From contig JAXLTY010000002.1 of assembly GCA_046329815.1 (NCBI GenBank), positions 248,001 through 312,000 of the forward strand: a stretch of DNA of 64,000 nucleotides, given 5' to 3'. Positions 1-8,648 of the stretch are shown piece by piece. Position 1 is the first letter of the stretch; every line of letters begins with the position of its first letter. The translations under genes were made by a program, and so were the position numbers. The DNA comes from JADJSS01 sp046329815 (GTDB taxonomy: Bacteria; Bacteroidota; Bacteroidia; Chitinophagales; JADIYW01). Under the pieces are notes generated by a model, which worked only from the letters and a program-made list of their open reading frames with translations, made no database searches and had not been told where the DNA came from.

Positions 1-878
1 ATAACAAAATCACGACCTGTAATTGCTGCAATCGCTTTCGATGTTTTTAATAACGATAATGATGCGCGCGGTGAAGCACCTAAAAATAAATCACCATGAT
101 TTCGTGTTTCATCTACAATGGAAGCAATATAGTCCAAGATGTCTTCTTTGATATAAATTTTTTCTACAATTTCCATACATCGCTTTATATCATTAGCATT
201 TAAGACAGGTTGCACATCATTGGTCACTCGCGCTGAAAAGTCATTATTGAATCTTCTGAGAATTAATTTTTCTTCTTCTAAATTCGGATAATTCATTACA
301 ATCTTAAATAAGAAACGATCCAACTGTGCTTCAGGCAGGCGATAGGTTCCTTCCTGTTCAATTGGATTTTGTGTTGCCATTACTAAAAACGGAAACGCCA
401 TTTTATATGTTGTTCCATCAACAGAAACCTGATGTTCTTCCATCAATTCAAATAAAGCAGCTTGCGTCTTGGCTGGCGAACGGTTAATCTCATCAATTAA
501 AACAATATTAGCAAAAACCGGACCTTCTCTGAATTTAAATTCTGATTCTTTCATATTAAAAACAGAAGTTCCGGTGATATCTGTCGGCATTAGATCCGGT
601 GTAAACTGAATGCGCGAAAACTGAATGCTCAATGTTTTTGCAAGCATTTTTGCGGTGAGTGTTTTTGCAATTCCGGGAACACCTTCCAGCAAAATATGAC
701 CGCCGGTAAAAAGCGCTGCCAGCATCAGTTCTATCGAACTTTCCTGACCGATAATTACTTTACCGATTTCCTGTTTTATTTTATCGCAAGACTGACTTAA
801 AAAAGCAAGTTCTTCAGCGCTGACCAAAGAATTGCTGTTATGTTGCGTGCTTTCGATTTGTTCAATTTGTTCTTCCAT
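1..878 (-). CDS. MoxR-family AAA+ ATPase, 3' end cut by window edge
   Basis: The reading frame starts at the ATG at 878 and stays open to the left edge, giving about 292 residues. The sequence shows an AAA+ core: Walker A GVPGIAKT near residue 76, Walker B with VLIDEINRSPAKTQAALFE, then MEEHQVSVDG, sensor motif ATQNPIEQEGTYRLPEAQLDRF, and SPRASLSLLK near the cut end. This is the typical MoxR signature; family members act as ATP-driven chaperones that mature or activate other proteins. It follows the DUF4350 gene with a 5-base gap in a four-gene run that also holds DUF4129-like and SpoIIM proteins. In Bacteroidota a DUF58 gene usually comes next, but that would lie outside the window. Confidence 0.93.
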   Translation of the reverse strand, partial: MEEQIEQIESTQHNSNSLVSAEELAFLSQSCDKIKQEIGKVIIGQESSIELMLAALFTGGHILLEGVPGIAKTLTAKMLAKTLSIQFSRIQFTPDLMPTDITGTSVFNMKESEFKFREGPVFANIVLIDEINRSPAKTQAALFELMEEHQVSVDGTTYKMAFPFLVMATQNPIEQEGTYRLPEAQLDRFLFKIVMNYPNLEEEKLILRRFNNDFSARVTNDVQPVLNANDIKRCMEIVEKIYIKEDILDYIASIVDETRNHGDLFLGASPRASLSLLKTSKAIAAITGRDFV

Positions 879-883
879 ATTTC

Positions 884-2341
884 TTATTTACATGTTTTAT
901 AAAAATATTCCAGTAATGCATTCAAATGATGTAATTTCTGTTTATGAATTGATTTGATCTTCACTACATCATGAAATTGATTAAAGATGTCATTTATTTT
1001 TTCTATTTCAATTCCTGATTTTACAGATAATTGCTTTTTAAAACTCTCATCCAGTTCATTCGTTTTAAGGTAATATTTATTTCGGATAAAATTCAAAAAT
1101 TGTGTACGCATTTCAATTGCAATTTCAATATGTTCTTCTTCGTGAAAATACAATTGTCCGATAGTTTCTGCATAACCAAGTGATGTATTCGTTTTTGGTT
1201 CTATAATTGCTATAATTTTTTGTCGGCGTTTTGCGCGATAAATTCCATACAAAATAATTCCAATAAGCAATAAATACCAAGCCCAGCGCAACGGTGCATG
1301 ATTTAATATAAAATACAATGGACTGTCGTTCGATTGGTTGTGGCCGCGAAACATATCATCAATGTCATAATCATCGCCATTATAATACATTGAAATATTG
1401 TCATACAAAGTCGTTTGATCAGGTAAATGTGCGATAATTTTTTCTACAAATTCCAGTCCTTTTTTTGTTCGCGTAAAATAGTTTGTAAACGGCAAAACGG
1501 AAAGCATAATAATTAATTGACCTTTTCCGTGCTTGAGTATAACAAAATTTAGCGCAGGCATTGTGTCAGTCTCAATAAAACCGGCAAATGATAATGAATT
1601 ATTTTGATCGATTGGTTTTATAATATCAGAATCATCTAACGTAATGAAGCTAGCGAAATAAGCTGGCAGCGTATCTTCTTTATATTTTTTGAAATAAAAA
1701 TATCCGTTTTTGTCTTTTAGTTGTCTATTTAAAAAATTGAATTTTGATACTTTTTTGAATGATGCTACTACAAAAGCTGTCGTTTCGCTTACGCTGTCAG
1801 TTGCTGTTGTAAGTATAGAATCGTTCTCGTATGTATTCGTTATTGTTGTATCTTCAACAGCAACAGAATCTGTTACAGCTACTGTGTCTATGATGTAATT
1901 TTCTTCATCGTAATAATCATCATAATAATTATTGGAAGTGTTTAGTTGATATTCTTTCTTTAAAATAGAATCTATAAACAAACGGTTCAGCGATTCACAG
2001 GCAATAAATGCGGTGTTTCCATTCTCTACAAATCGCCAGATAGTATCTATAGTTGTTGAGTCGTAATATGGAATATCTTCAATAAAAATATAATTGTATG
2101 TTTTGTTTTTCTTTAATTTTCTGAAACTTTCCGAAACTGTTTTATCAATTTCGATAAATCCTTTTTTTGCGTATTTATCTTTGATCAGTTCGTAAATCAA
2201 ACTAATTCCATAAGGTGTTTTTTTATCCTTTTTTAAATTGTACGACCAATCCGTTTGTGATGCAAACAAAAAATAACCGGCAACTATCAGTAAAATTAAT
2301 AGCAGCGCGCCGGCAATTATATTGTTGCGTTGACTATTCAT
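884..2341 (-). CDS. DUF4350-like membrane protein of the MoxR operon
   Basis: This 485-residue protein has an N-terminal membrane segment (about residues 8-27) and a second one near residues 352-370 (WAWYLLLIGIILYGIYRA). The region between them would lie outside the cytoplasmic membrane and contains YGISLIYELIKDKY, which resembles the DUF4350 family. Around residues 130-190 it has an acidic, Thr/Asp/Tyr-rich low-complexity stretch. It overlaps the upstream DUF4129-like gene by 8 bases and is followed after 5 bases by moxR, so it is almost certainly co-transcribed. The biochemical role is unknown; members of such MoxR operons are thought to work in cell-envelope maintenance or protein maturation. 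Confidence 0.8.
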   Translation of the reverse strand: MNSQRNNIIAGALLLILLIVAGYFLFASQTDWSYNLKKDKKTPYGISLIYELIKDKYAKKGFIEIDKTVSESFRKLKKNKTYNYIFIEDIPYYDSTTIDTIWRFVENGNTAFIACESLNRLFIDSILKKEYQLNTSNNYYDDYYDEENYIIDTVAVTDSVAVEDTTITNTYENDSILTTATDSVSETTAFVVASFKKVSKFNFLNRQLKDKNGYFYFKKYKEDTLPAYFASFITLDDSDIIKPIDQNNSLSFAGFIETDTMPALNFVILKHGKGQLIIMLSVLPFTNYFTRTKKGLEFVEKIIAHLPDQTTLYDNISMYYNGDDYDIDDMFRGHNQSNDSPLYFILNHAPLRWAWYLLLIGIILYGIYRAKRRQKIIAIIEPKTNTSLGYAETIGQLYFHEEEHIEIAIEMRTQFLNFIRNKYYLKTNELDESFKKQLSVKSGIEIEKINDIFNQFHDVVKIKSIHKQKLHHLNALLEYFYKTCK

Positions 2342-3062
2342 TTTTTTGAATGTTTTGTAAATAATTTACAAATTCCGGTTGTATTTCGTTGTATATGTTT
2401 TCTGTAATTTCATCAGCGCCAAACCATGTTCTTTCATATGCTATCGTCAGCATTTTAAATTTTTCAAACCCTTTTTTAGTTTGCATTTCTTTCAGATAGT
2501 TTCTGTTTGTTTTTGATTTCTTCCAGACAATTTTTTCTTTTAAAGCTAATTTTTGAATGATCATCAAATAGTATAACCGAATTACCAGTTTATAATTTTT
2601 ACTTTTTATAGCTTCATATAAAAACGGATCAATATCTGCTAAGTCTAAATTTTCTTCAATGTTTTCAATATCAATAACAATCTTGTTCCTGTCATTAGTC
2701 TTTATAAACGGATTGATACCTAAAATTTTTAACACGATAAATAACAACAGCGCAATTATAATTCCGAAAGCAGACCACTTAATAAATGGAATCCATTTTT
2801 TCGGAACATTGATACCTTTGGATTCTTTTTTCTTTACTTCTTTTTTTTCTTCTTTTGGTTTTGGAAGTGGCTCATCTATTTTTAAGTCTTTGCGTAATTC
2901 ATTCCATTTTGTTTTATTCAATTCTTCTTGCTTTAGTTGTTCGTTTTGATACGATTCCTGTGCTTCTTTTCCTTTTTGTGAAACAGTCAAACTATCAGCA
3001 AATACTAGCGCTGGCTGCAGTAATAAACTTATGAAACTGAATATGATAAATTTATTTTTCAA
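2334..3062 (-). CDS. DUF4129-like membrane protein, TTG start
   Basis: The protein has 242 residues if read from the TTG at 3062, which gives MKNKFIIFSFISLLLQPALV, a clean signal peptide. A longer reading from a TTG at 3089 would overlap the SpoIIM gene by 38 bases; the 3062 start overlaps it by only 11. No in-frame ATG occurs in this region. After the signal there is a Lys/Glu-rich charged stretch, a transmembrane helix near residues 102-122, and a C-terminal cytoplasmic part with LYYLMIIQKLALKEKIVW and KSKTNRNYL, which matches the DUF4129 pattern. It lies between SpoIIM and DUF4350 genes in the MoxR operon. Function is unknown. Confidence 0.8.
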   Translation of the reverse strand: MKNKFIIFSFISLLLQPALVFADSLTVSQKGKEAQESYQNEQLKQEELNKTKWNELRKDLKIDEPLPKPKEEKKEVKKKESKGINVPKKWIPFIKWSAFGIIIALLLFIVLKILGINPFIKTNDRNKIVIDIENIEENLDLADIDPFLYEAIKSKNYKLVIRLYYLMIIQKLALKEKIVWKKSKTNRNYLKEMQTKKGFEKFKMLTIAYERTWFGADEITENIYNEIQPEFVNYLQNIQKNE

Positions 3063-4941
3063 AAGTGTATTTTCTGAATTTATTACCAATCGCGTCTAAT
3101 TTGTTATGCAATCCTTCTGCTGTTATCTTTTCTTTCTGCGAAAAATAAAACACACCAATAAAGAAACTGATTAAATACATAGATATTCCTACAGAAAAAC
3201 AAAACATAAATGAATTCAGCACAATGTAAATAGTTTCTGTACTTAGAATGTTGTTGTTGAAATTTAAAATGATTCCTTCGTAAATAAACCAATAACATCC
3301 GGTGTTAAATAATGCAACAATGATAATAACAATCGTATTAATTGCAACCATTCCAATCAGCACTTCAAATTTGCTGTTTGACAGTGCTTTAATTGAAAAC
3401 GGTTTTTGAGTTACATTATCAAACGTAAAAAAAATGGAATATAAACTGGTGTAAAAGAAAGGCAGCAAAATACATGCTAACAGCATCTTGAACGAAATCA
3501 TAGAAAAGATGATAAAATAGATGTAGCATGCAATAAAACTGAATAATACAGCTTTTACGTGCTGACTGGCAAATTGTAAAAAACTGATCTTTGGTTTGTT
3601 GTTGAATGCTGATAATTCTGCCTGAAATAAATAAACGGAAACTAAAAAATGCACATATACCAAAACCGGAAAAATAAATGCAAAATAATTATCGGTACGC
3701 ATTCTTGTGAAAATATCAATGTTGCGAACGCATCCATAAACCAACGTAAAGATGTTGAAACCTAAATAATTCGTGTTTAGTATATTGTCCGACAGATATT
3801 CACGATTGGCAAATAAATTAAATAATGAAAATGTAATAGCGCTGATAAATGCTGCTTTTAAACAAGTACCGAAGTATTTGCGAAACAACATGAACGTATC
3901 AAAAAACTGTTCGCTTAATTTTCGGATATGCAGAAAATCCAACGTCTTGAAATTTTCAGGTATTACTTTTTCTTCTTTAGGCATGCGCAGCGTTCCATTT
4001 CTTTTTTTTATCCAAGGCAAATACACGAAATAACCTAAAATAAAAAACAATGAAGCCAGTATCAACGATAATCGTAACCAGTTCGGCATGTTGGTGTATC
4101 TTGTAAAAAACGATTCAATGATTCCTGCTGAAAATGTAATCGGCAATACCGCAAAAAATATTTTAGAAGCGCGTTGTGCAGATGATAAGAACGATTGGAT
4201 TCTGCTGTAAGTGCCCGGAAATACTAAACCTTTGCCTAATACGATTCCGGCAGCGCCGCAAATAACCATCGCTGAAATTTCCAGTGTTCCGTGCAGCCAT
4301 ATTGCTAAAAAAGATTCCCAGAAAACATGTTGCTTCACAAAATAAAACTGAAAGGCAGCCAGCATCAAACCATTATGAATTAGTACGACAACAGAACCAA
4401 TCATAAATAACAAACCGGAAAAAAATGTCAGACAGTCAATGTATAAATTATTGCTTACAATGGACAAAAACATATCGAACTTATCTTTATCCTGGTAAAC
4501 TGCCATCGGATTTTTCTTCGCAATGTTTTCGGCTGTCATTGATAGATAACCATCACCTAAAATCTTTGAAGCAAAACTCGGATCATGCCAGTATGTAAAT
4601 AAACCAATCAACACAGCGCTCAGCGTGATAAGAAAAGAGATCAGTAAATCTTTTCGGTGATGATACATAATAGCAGGCAGATCTTCTAAAACATATTCTT
4701 TAATGGCGTTCTGCTGCTTACGGTTTCTGCTGAAAATTTTATGATAAATGTTTTGCGCTAAATTATTTAAATATACACGCACTGAACGATTGGTGTAGAA
4801 TGTACGCGAATATGATAGATCATCGGTTATCTGGATAAATAACTTGCTGAGTTCTTTAGAATCTTTATGGTTACTTTCAAATAAGGATTCAAAATTCTTC
4901 CACTTTGTTTTGTTTTGTTCTATGAATTTCGTTTCCTTCAT
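3052..4941 (-). CDS. SpoIIM-family (stage II sporulation protein M) membrane protein
   Basis: This 629-residue protein has a soluble N-terminal part of about 95 residues, then many hydrophobic helices. The part around residues 155-310, with IDCLTFFSGLLFMIGSV, FWESFLAIWLHGTLEISAM and the small-residue helix GAAGIVLGKGLVFPGTY, matches the SpoIIM/DUF95 family. The name is historical; these bacteria do not sporulate. The C-terminal half is an additional set of membrane helices. It is the first gene of the leftward MoxR operon and diverges from an RDD gene 94 bases away, a pairing often seen in Bacteroidota. A role as a membrane partner of the MoxR system is inference. Confidence 0.87.
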   Translation of the reverse strand: MKETKFIEQNKTKWKNFESLFESNHKDSKELSKLFIQITDDLSYSRTFYTNRSVRVYLNNLAQNIYHKIFSRNRKQQNAIKEYVLEDLPAIMYHHRKDLLISFLITLSAVLIGLFTYWHDPSFASKILGDGYLSMTAENIAKKNPMAVYQDKDKFDMFLSIVSNNLYIDCLTFFSGLLFMIGSVVVLIHNGLMLAAFQFYFVKQHVFWESFLAIWLHGTLEISAMVICGAAGIVLGKGLVFPGTYSRIQSFLSSAQRASKIFFAVLPITFSAGIIESFFTRYTNMPNWLRLSLILASLFFILGYFVYLPWIKKRNGTLRMPKEEKVIPENFKTLDFLHIRKLSEQFFDTFMLFRKYFGTCLKAAFISAITFSLFNLFANREYLSDNILNTNYLGFNIFTLVYGCVRNIDIFTRMRTDNYFAFIFPVLVYVHFLVSVYLFQAELSAFNNKPKISFLQFASQHVKAVLFSFIACYIYFIIFSMISFKMLLACILLPFFYTSLYSIFFTFDNVTQKPFSIKALSNSKFEVLIGMVAINTIVIIIVALFNTGCYWFIYEGIILNFNNNILSTETIYIVLNSFMFCFSVGISMYLISFFIGVFYFSQKEKITAEGLHNKLDAIGNKFRKYTFEK

Positions 4942-5035
4942 GTTGTCTAAAATAATATTAATTACCGAATTTTTATATTCCAGATTTCAGAATAAAATTG
5001 TTTTTTTACCGGATTTTTATAATTTACAGTAGCTT

Positions 5036-5773
5036 ATGGCAAAAATAGAAATTGATACCACGCAGAAAGTAGCTATCCAATATGAAACAGCTGGCTTCGG
5101 CTGGCGTTTGCTGGCATCTGTTATTGACAGGTTTTTGATTTGGCTGGTTTATTTCCTGCTGTTCATGTTTGTTTTTCCGAACGATATGTTTGATAAACTG
5201 AACTTAGTCAATTTTCTCATTTATGCTGTTTTGATTATTGTGTACATATCGTTTCCATTGGTTATAGAGATTTTTACAAACGGACAAAGCATCGGCAAAA
5301 AGTTGCTGAAAATAAAAGTCATTAAGCTGAATGGAAACGCGTTGGATATGAATGATTATTTCACGCGCTGGATCTATCGTTTTATTGATTTTATGTTTTC
5401 ATTAGGAACCATTGGTGTTATATCTATTATATTATCTGAAAAACAACAACGCTTAGGCGATATGATTGCAAATACTACAGTTGTAAAATTAACACCTGAA
5501 CGAATTGTAACTATAGATGATTTGGAAAATTTGCCGGTTAAAGAAGAATACGAACCGAAATATCCGTTAGTAATCCGATACAATGATGATGAAATGCTGG
5601 TATTAAAAAACCTGTTGCTGCGTCACCAAAAATACAATTCGGCTATTTACAGTAACCTGATTGCAGAAAATGCAAAAAAAATCAAAGAACAATTAGAAGT
5701 AGAAAACACTACTATAGACGATGCTTCTTTTATTCGCGATGTCATAAACGAGTATGTTATACTGACAAGATAG
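5036..5773 (+). CDS. RDD-family membrane protein
   Basis: The 245-residue protein begins with GFGWRLLASVIDRFLIWLVY, the RDD signature with the Arg and two Asp-like positions, followed by helices near residues 60-80 and 115-135. The stretch NGQSIGKKLLKIKVI between them is also typical. After about residue 150 there is a soluble C-terminal tail with LGDMIANTTVVKL. RDD proteins are small integral membrane proteins, some proposed as transporters. It is divergent from the SpoIIM/MoxR operon and probably shares its regulation through the 94-base gap. It ends at a hairpin shared with the convergent DUF1573 gene. Confidence 0.87.
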   Translation: MAKIEIDTTQKVAIQYETAGFGWRLLASVIDRFLIWLVYFLLFMFVFPNDMFDKLNLVNFLIYAVLIIVYISFPLVIEIFTNGQSIGKKLLKIKVIKLNGNALDMNDYFTRWIYRFIDFMFSLGTIGVISIILSEKQQRLGDMIANTTVVKLTPERIVTIDDLENLPVKEEYEPKYPLVIRYNDDEMLVLKNLLLRHQKYNSAIYSNLIAENAKKIKEQLEVENTTIDDASFIRDVINEYVILTR

Positions 5774-5796
5774 AATTACATTTGTGTCGTACAAAA

Positions 5797-5829
5797 AAAA
5801 AGGTTCGTCATTCGACGAACCTTTTTTTA
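5797..5829. terminator. bidirectional rho-independent terminator
   Basis: A perfect 9-bp stem (AGGTTCGTC / GACGAACCT, 5801-5822) with a four-base ATTC loop is flanked by an A-run on the left and a T-run on the right. It lies between the convergent RDD and DUF1573 genes and would stop transcription from both sides. Confidence 0.88.
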
Positions 5830-5843
5830 CGTGTAACTAACAA

Positions 5844-6470
5844 TTATTTTTTAGTAGCTGTAGTTTTCTTAGCTGTAGTTGTAGTTTTTTTAGCTGTAGT
5901 AGTTGTTTTTTTAACCGGAGCTTTTGTAGTTGTAGTTTTCTTAGCAGTAGTAGCAGAAGATTTTACAATAGGTGTAGAAACTGTAGCTGTAGCCGCTGGT
6001 GTTGTAGAAGGAGCAGGAATGATAGTAGCAGGTTCAGTTGCAGTTGGTACTGTAGCTGGTGCTTCTACTGTTCCGCTGATTCTTAAAACTACTGGTGAGT
6101 TTTTAGCGTTAGAGTTAACAGTAACACTTTTTGAGAAAGGTCCAACACGGTGTGTGTCATAGTGAACTTTAATCTCTGCTTTTTGGCCTGGCATAATCGG
6201 CTCTTTCGGATAAGTTGGAACTGTGCAACCACAAGAACCATGTGCTTCGCTGATTACGATTGGTGTTTTGCCATCGTTTGTAAAAGTGAAAACTCTGTTA
6301 CCGTCAGCATCTTGTTTAATGGTACCATAATCAATGGCATCTTTAGCAAATGTCATTGTAGGTGCATTCGGATCTGGAGCAGGTGCTTGTTGTGCTGCAG
6401 CAGCATCTTGTTGTGCAAATACGCCGAACGTAGCTGCGAGCATTGTCATTGATAGTAATAATTTTTTCAT
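5844..6470 (-). CDS. DUF1573 secreted protein with Lys/Thr-rich tail
   Basis: The 208-residue protein has a signal peptide (about 19 residues, ending VFAQ), an Ala/Gln/Pro linker, and a DUF1573 domain from about residue 40 to 130. The domain shows DYGTIKQDADGNRVFTFTN, GSCGCTVPTYPKEPI, PGQKAEIKVHYDT and GPFSKSVTVNSN, the usual ASPM/SPD-2/Hydin-like beta-sandwich pattern in Bacteroidota. The last 60 residues are low complexity, ending in repeated AKKTTTT units, a strongly basic tail. It has its own promoter and shares a terminator with the RDD gene. The role is unknown; the tail may bind nucleic acid, polyanions or cell wall, but that is speculation. Confidence 0.88.
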   Translation of the reverse strand: MKKLLLSMTMLAATFGVFAQQDAAAAQQAPAPDPNAPTMTFAKDAIDYGTIKQDADGNRVFTFTNDGKTPIVISEAHGSCGCTVPTYPKEPIMPGQKAEIKVHYDTHRVGPFSKSVTVNSNAKNSPVVLRISGTVEAPATVPTATEPATIIPAPSTTPAATATVSTPIVKSSATTAKKTTTTKAPVKKTTTTAKKTTTTAKKTTATKK

Positions 6471-6495
6471 GATATTAATTTTTTATTTGATAAAG

Positions 6496-6527
6496 CAAAT
6501 GTAATGCCTTTTTTTACACATCGTCAA
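6496..6527 (-). promoter_or_regulatory. Bacteroidota-type promoter of the DUF1573 gene
   Basis: On the minus strand a TTG (6525-6527) and TACATTTG (6496-6503) are separated by 21 bases, close to the Bacteroidota consensus TTTG-N19-21-TAnnTTTG. The box ends 26 bases before the DUF1573 start codon. Confidence 0.7.
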
Positions 6528-6571
6528 TAGAAAAAATAATTTTAAGTATAGTTTAACAAATTCTATTCAAT

Positions 6572-6595
6572 CTTTCAAAAAGTAAGGTATATTTG
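6572..6595 (+). promoter_or_regulatory. probable promoter of the outer-membrane barrel gene
   Basis: TATATTTG at 6588-6595 fits the TAnnTTTG box exactly and lies 17 bases before the ATG at 6613. The upstream element (CTTTC around 6572) is weak. Confidence 0.55.
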
Positions 6596-6612
6596 TGCTA
6601 AATTCATATTAG

Positions 6613-7269
6613 ATGCGCGTTTTCGGCTTGTTATTTCTTACTTTTTTCATTACCGTTTCAGCACATGCAGAAGTTGGTGTATTGGCTGGCGCACGCGCAG
6701 GAATGAATGTTTGCAACTTGCGTAAATTTACTGCGCCGACAGATTTTTCTAAAAAAATGTTATTAGGTTCTGATATCGCAGCGCAGTTACGTATTGATTT
6801 TAATAAGTTCATTGGTTTGCAACTCGAAGTAGAATTTGCACAAAAAGGACAAGCATGGAAACGCACACAGGACTCTGCCAAATATTATGGCAAAACAGTA
6901 TTAAGTTATGTGCAGTTTCCGCTTTTAGCTGTTGCGCGTTTCGGCAGCGATAAATATAAAGCAATTATACAGGTTGGTCCGTATGTTGGATATTGGGTTG
7001 GCGGCTATTCGCAAAGCTCTGTTCAAATAGATAAGGTAACCAGAGAATCAACCAATTCTAAATATTTATTTACAAAAGATGATAACCGTGTAGATGTTGG
7101 ATTAGCTGTAGGTTTAGGCACAGACATCAAAATAGGAAAGGGCTACATCGAAATAGGCGCACGCTACAATGTTGGCTTCTTAGCAACCGCAAAAAAGAAC
7201 ACCGCTTTACCAAAAGTTTACAACAGCAACTTCAGCATTTCCTTAGGTTATTTATATACCATCAAATAA
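6613..7269 (+). CDS. outer-membrane beta-barrel protein (PorT-like)
   Basis: This 218-residue protein starts with a signal peptide (cleavage likely after VSAHA). The mature part begins EVGVLAGARAGMNVCNL and continues with alternating hydrophobic strands rich in Gly and aromatics (FIGLQLEVEFAQKGQAWKR, AIIQVGPYVGYWVGG, VDVGLAVGLGTDIKIGKGYI, EIGARYNVGF), ending with SISLGYLYTIK. This fits the OMP_b-brl_2/PorT-like eight-strand barrel family, common in Bacteroidota. No particular substrate can be inferred. It is a single gene with its own promoter and a repeat-rich downstream gap. Confidence 0.83.
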   Translation: MRVFGLLFLTFFITVSAHAEVGVLAGARAGMNVCNLRKFTAPTDFSKKMLLGSDIAAQLRIDFNKFIGLQLEVEFAQKGQAWKRTQDSAKYYGKTVLSYVQFPLLAVARFGSDKYKAIIQVGPYVGYWVGGYSQSSVQIDKVTRESTNSKYLFTKDDNRVDVGLAVGLGTDIKIGKGYIEIGARYNVGFLATAKKNTALPKVYNSNFSISLGYLYTIK

Positions 7270-7272
7270 CAC

Positions 7273-7360
7273 ACGCTTCGCGTCATTGCGAACGAAATGA
7301 AGCAATCTCATACATGTCACTGTCATGCCACGACGCTGTCATCCTGAGCTTGTCGAAGGA
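7273..7360. repeat. fragments of two dispersed intergenic repeats
   Basis: ACGCTTCGCGTCATTGCGAA (7273-7292) followed by GAAGCAATCT (7299-7308) matches the palindromic element at 55622-55700 on the opposite strand. Next, GTCATCCTGAGCTTGTCGAA (from 7338) shares 14 bases, reversed, with 24673-24686. Both stretches look like short non-coding dispersed repeats. Confidence 0.7.
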
Positions 7361-7378
7361 TCACCAATAGAAAAATAA

Positions 7379-8011
7379 TCAGTATTTTATATGCATTCTT
7401 TCATACTCAGTCATCTGTGATAACCGCCATCCTCTGATTATAAAATTAGTTTTTGAGACCTCGTCTAATTTTTTATTATCACACTTGATTATCTTTCCTG
7501 TTACTTTCTGATCTATATTATTACATAAATTCATTATCCTTATTCCTTCATAAAGCTGTGTGATATCTAATATTCGGTCAAAGAATGGGTCATTGCTTTT
7601 TTGTAAAATAACATTTTCGTTTTTTATTCCGGTAGAAACAGGATATGGCAATAATACTTTATCACTTTCCAGTTTTAAATCCAATCGCAACCTAAATTTG
7701 TGCGAAGTATCGGATAAAGAGTAATTCAAAAAAATAATTCTTTTATCTCCTGTGTTTATTGCTTTGGCATCTACACAGCCGTAGAGCAGATGCATTATTT
7801 CTCTTTGCGCAAGTGTGAAACTTGTTTTTGGATCTTTGCCTAATAATACAGAATCAATTCTAAATGTCACAGAATCTTTGTTAGAAGATACTGCAGTTAC
7901 TTTTAAAATATTTGTTGACAATAAGATATCACTATATAAAAGATGTACCTCCACTTCTGACAAACAATTTGCCGAGCAGAATAAGATAATTGCGAGTAGC
8001 TTTGTCTTCAT
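7379..8011 (-). CDS. unknown secreted protein
   Basis: This 210-residue protein has a short N-terminal signal peptide (MKTKLLAIILFCSANCLSE). The mature part contains TAVSSNKDSVTFRIDSVLLGK, a Cys (LLYGCVDAKAI) and KRIIFLNYSLS, with a second Cys pair near the end (NLCNNIDQ, IIKCDNKK). I do not recognise a family. The pattern of a value threaded through short beta strands resembles small secreted Bacteroidota proteins in general. It stands alone between repeats on both sides. Codon use looks like that of its neighbours. Confidence 0.7.
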   Translation of the reverse strand: MKTKLLAIILFCSANCLSEVEVHLLYSDILLSTNILKVTAVSSNKDSVTFRIDSVLLGKDPKTSFTLAQREIMHLLYGCVDAKAINTGDKRIIFLNYSLSDTSHKFRLRLDLKLESDKVLLPYPVSTGIKNENVILQKSNDPFFDRILDITQLYEGIRIMNLCNNIDQKVTGKIIKCDNKKLDEVSKTNFIIRGWRLSQMTEYERMHIKY

Positions 8012-8122
8012 ATTTCTGATAACTTAGAATATGGAATAAAATTGTATTTATTGCCAAACTTCATATTCAAATATACAAAATTCAACATACAAATCCCATA
8101 TCTACTTTTACTACCATTCGCC

Positions 8123-8159
8123 AAACCTCTGACAAGTTTCTGAATCTTGTCAAAGGTTT
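8123..8159. repeat. 14-bp inverted repeat
   Basis: AAACCTCTGACAAG (8123-8136) and CTTGTCAAAGGTTT (8146-8159) pair in 13 of 14 positions around a 9-base loop. It has no U-run next to it that would make a standard terminator; it looks like a dispersed intergenic palindrome. Confidence 0.75.
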
Positions 8160-8583
8160 TCACATCTGCTTTACAATTTTCCTTTGGTAGTTTTTCATTT
8201 TCCTGCACTTCACTTAGACTGTCAGCACAAAATTTATCTGTTATCGTTATTCTTTTATTGCATTTCGACGCTTTTTACCATCTTCTGCCGGTATGGCGGA
8301 ATTTTCTGGCACTTATTTAATGCTTTCTGACTGTTAGTTACCTGTTTACATCAATACACTGCCTGTTTCCGATGGCGGAACGTATCAGCGTAGTCAATTT
8401 GTCGCTCTCTGATCAGGTTTACAGGAATCAAATTCTTCCAAAAAAATAACTAAAAAAAACATAAGTAGCTGATGGTGAATAAATTAAATATAAAATACAA
8501 TGTTGTCGACGAACTCATCCATGCGCGCATTTATTTATTCAACCATGTGGAAAAAACAATTCCAATTTCCATCGCTAGAATAA

Positions 8584-8591
8584 TACATTTG
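8584..8591 (+). promoter_or_regulatory. possible -7 box of parE
   Basis: TACATTTG fits TAnnTTTG and lies 57 bases before the parE start. No clear upstream TTTG element is seen at 19-21 bases. Confidence 0.4.
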
Positions 8592-8611
8592 TTTTCCGTG
8601 ACCACTCTTAA

Positions 8612-8642
8612 GACTCACGATTCATTACTCACGACTTACGAC
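8612..8642. repeat. dispersed GACTCAC/GACTTAC tract, copy 1
   Basis: A run built from ACTCACGA, TTCATTACTC and ACGACTTACGAC directly before parE. Related copies are at 16371-16407 (inside a gene) and 23987-24020 (reverse orientation). Confidence 0.7.
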
Positions 8643-8648
8643 TAAAAA

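Larger units (their letters stand above)
8012..8648. other. 637-base gap with palindrome and repeats, no supported gene
   Basis: A frame of 66 codons at 8008-8208 on the minus strand has no recognisable features and overlies an inverted repeat, so it is not called. The rest holds patches of slightly higher GC, a short direct-repeat tract at 8612-8642 and a likely parE promoter box. Confidence 0.6.

Noticed and set aside
3063..3089. Longer start of the DUF4129-like gene at a TTG at 3089
   Set aside because: It would overlap the SpoIIM gene by 38 bases and put nine residues before a perfect signal peptide; TTG at 3062 fits better.
5782..6162. Plus-strand frame opposite the DUF1573 tail
   Set aside because: It is a Val-rich antisense reading of the low-complexity AKKTTTT tail and has no start signal.
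8008..8208. 66-codon frame on the minus strand
   Set aside because: It has no recognisable features, overlaps the preceding gene start and overlies a 14-bp inverted repeat; it is probably non-coding.
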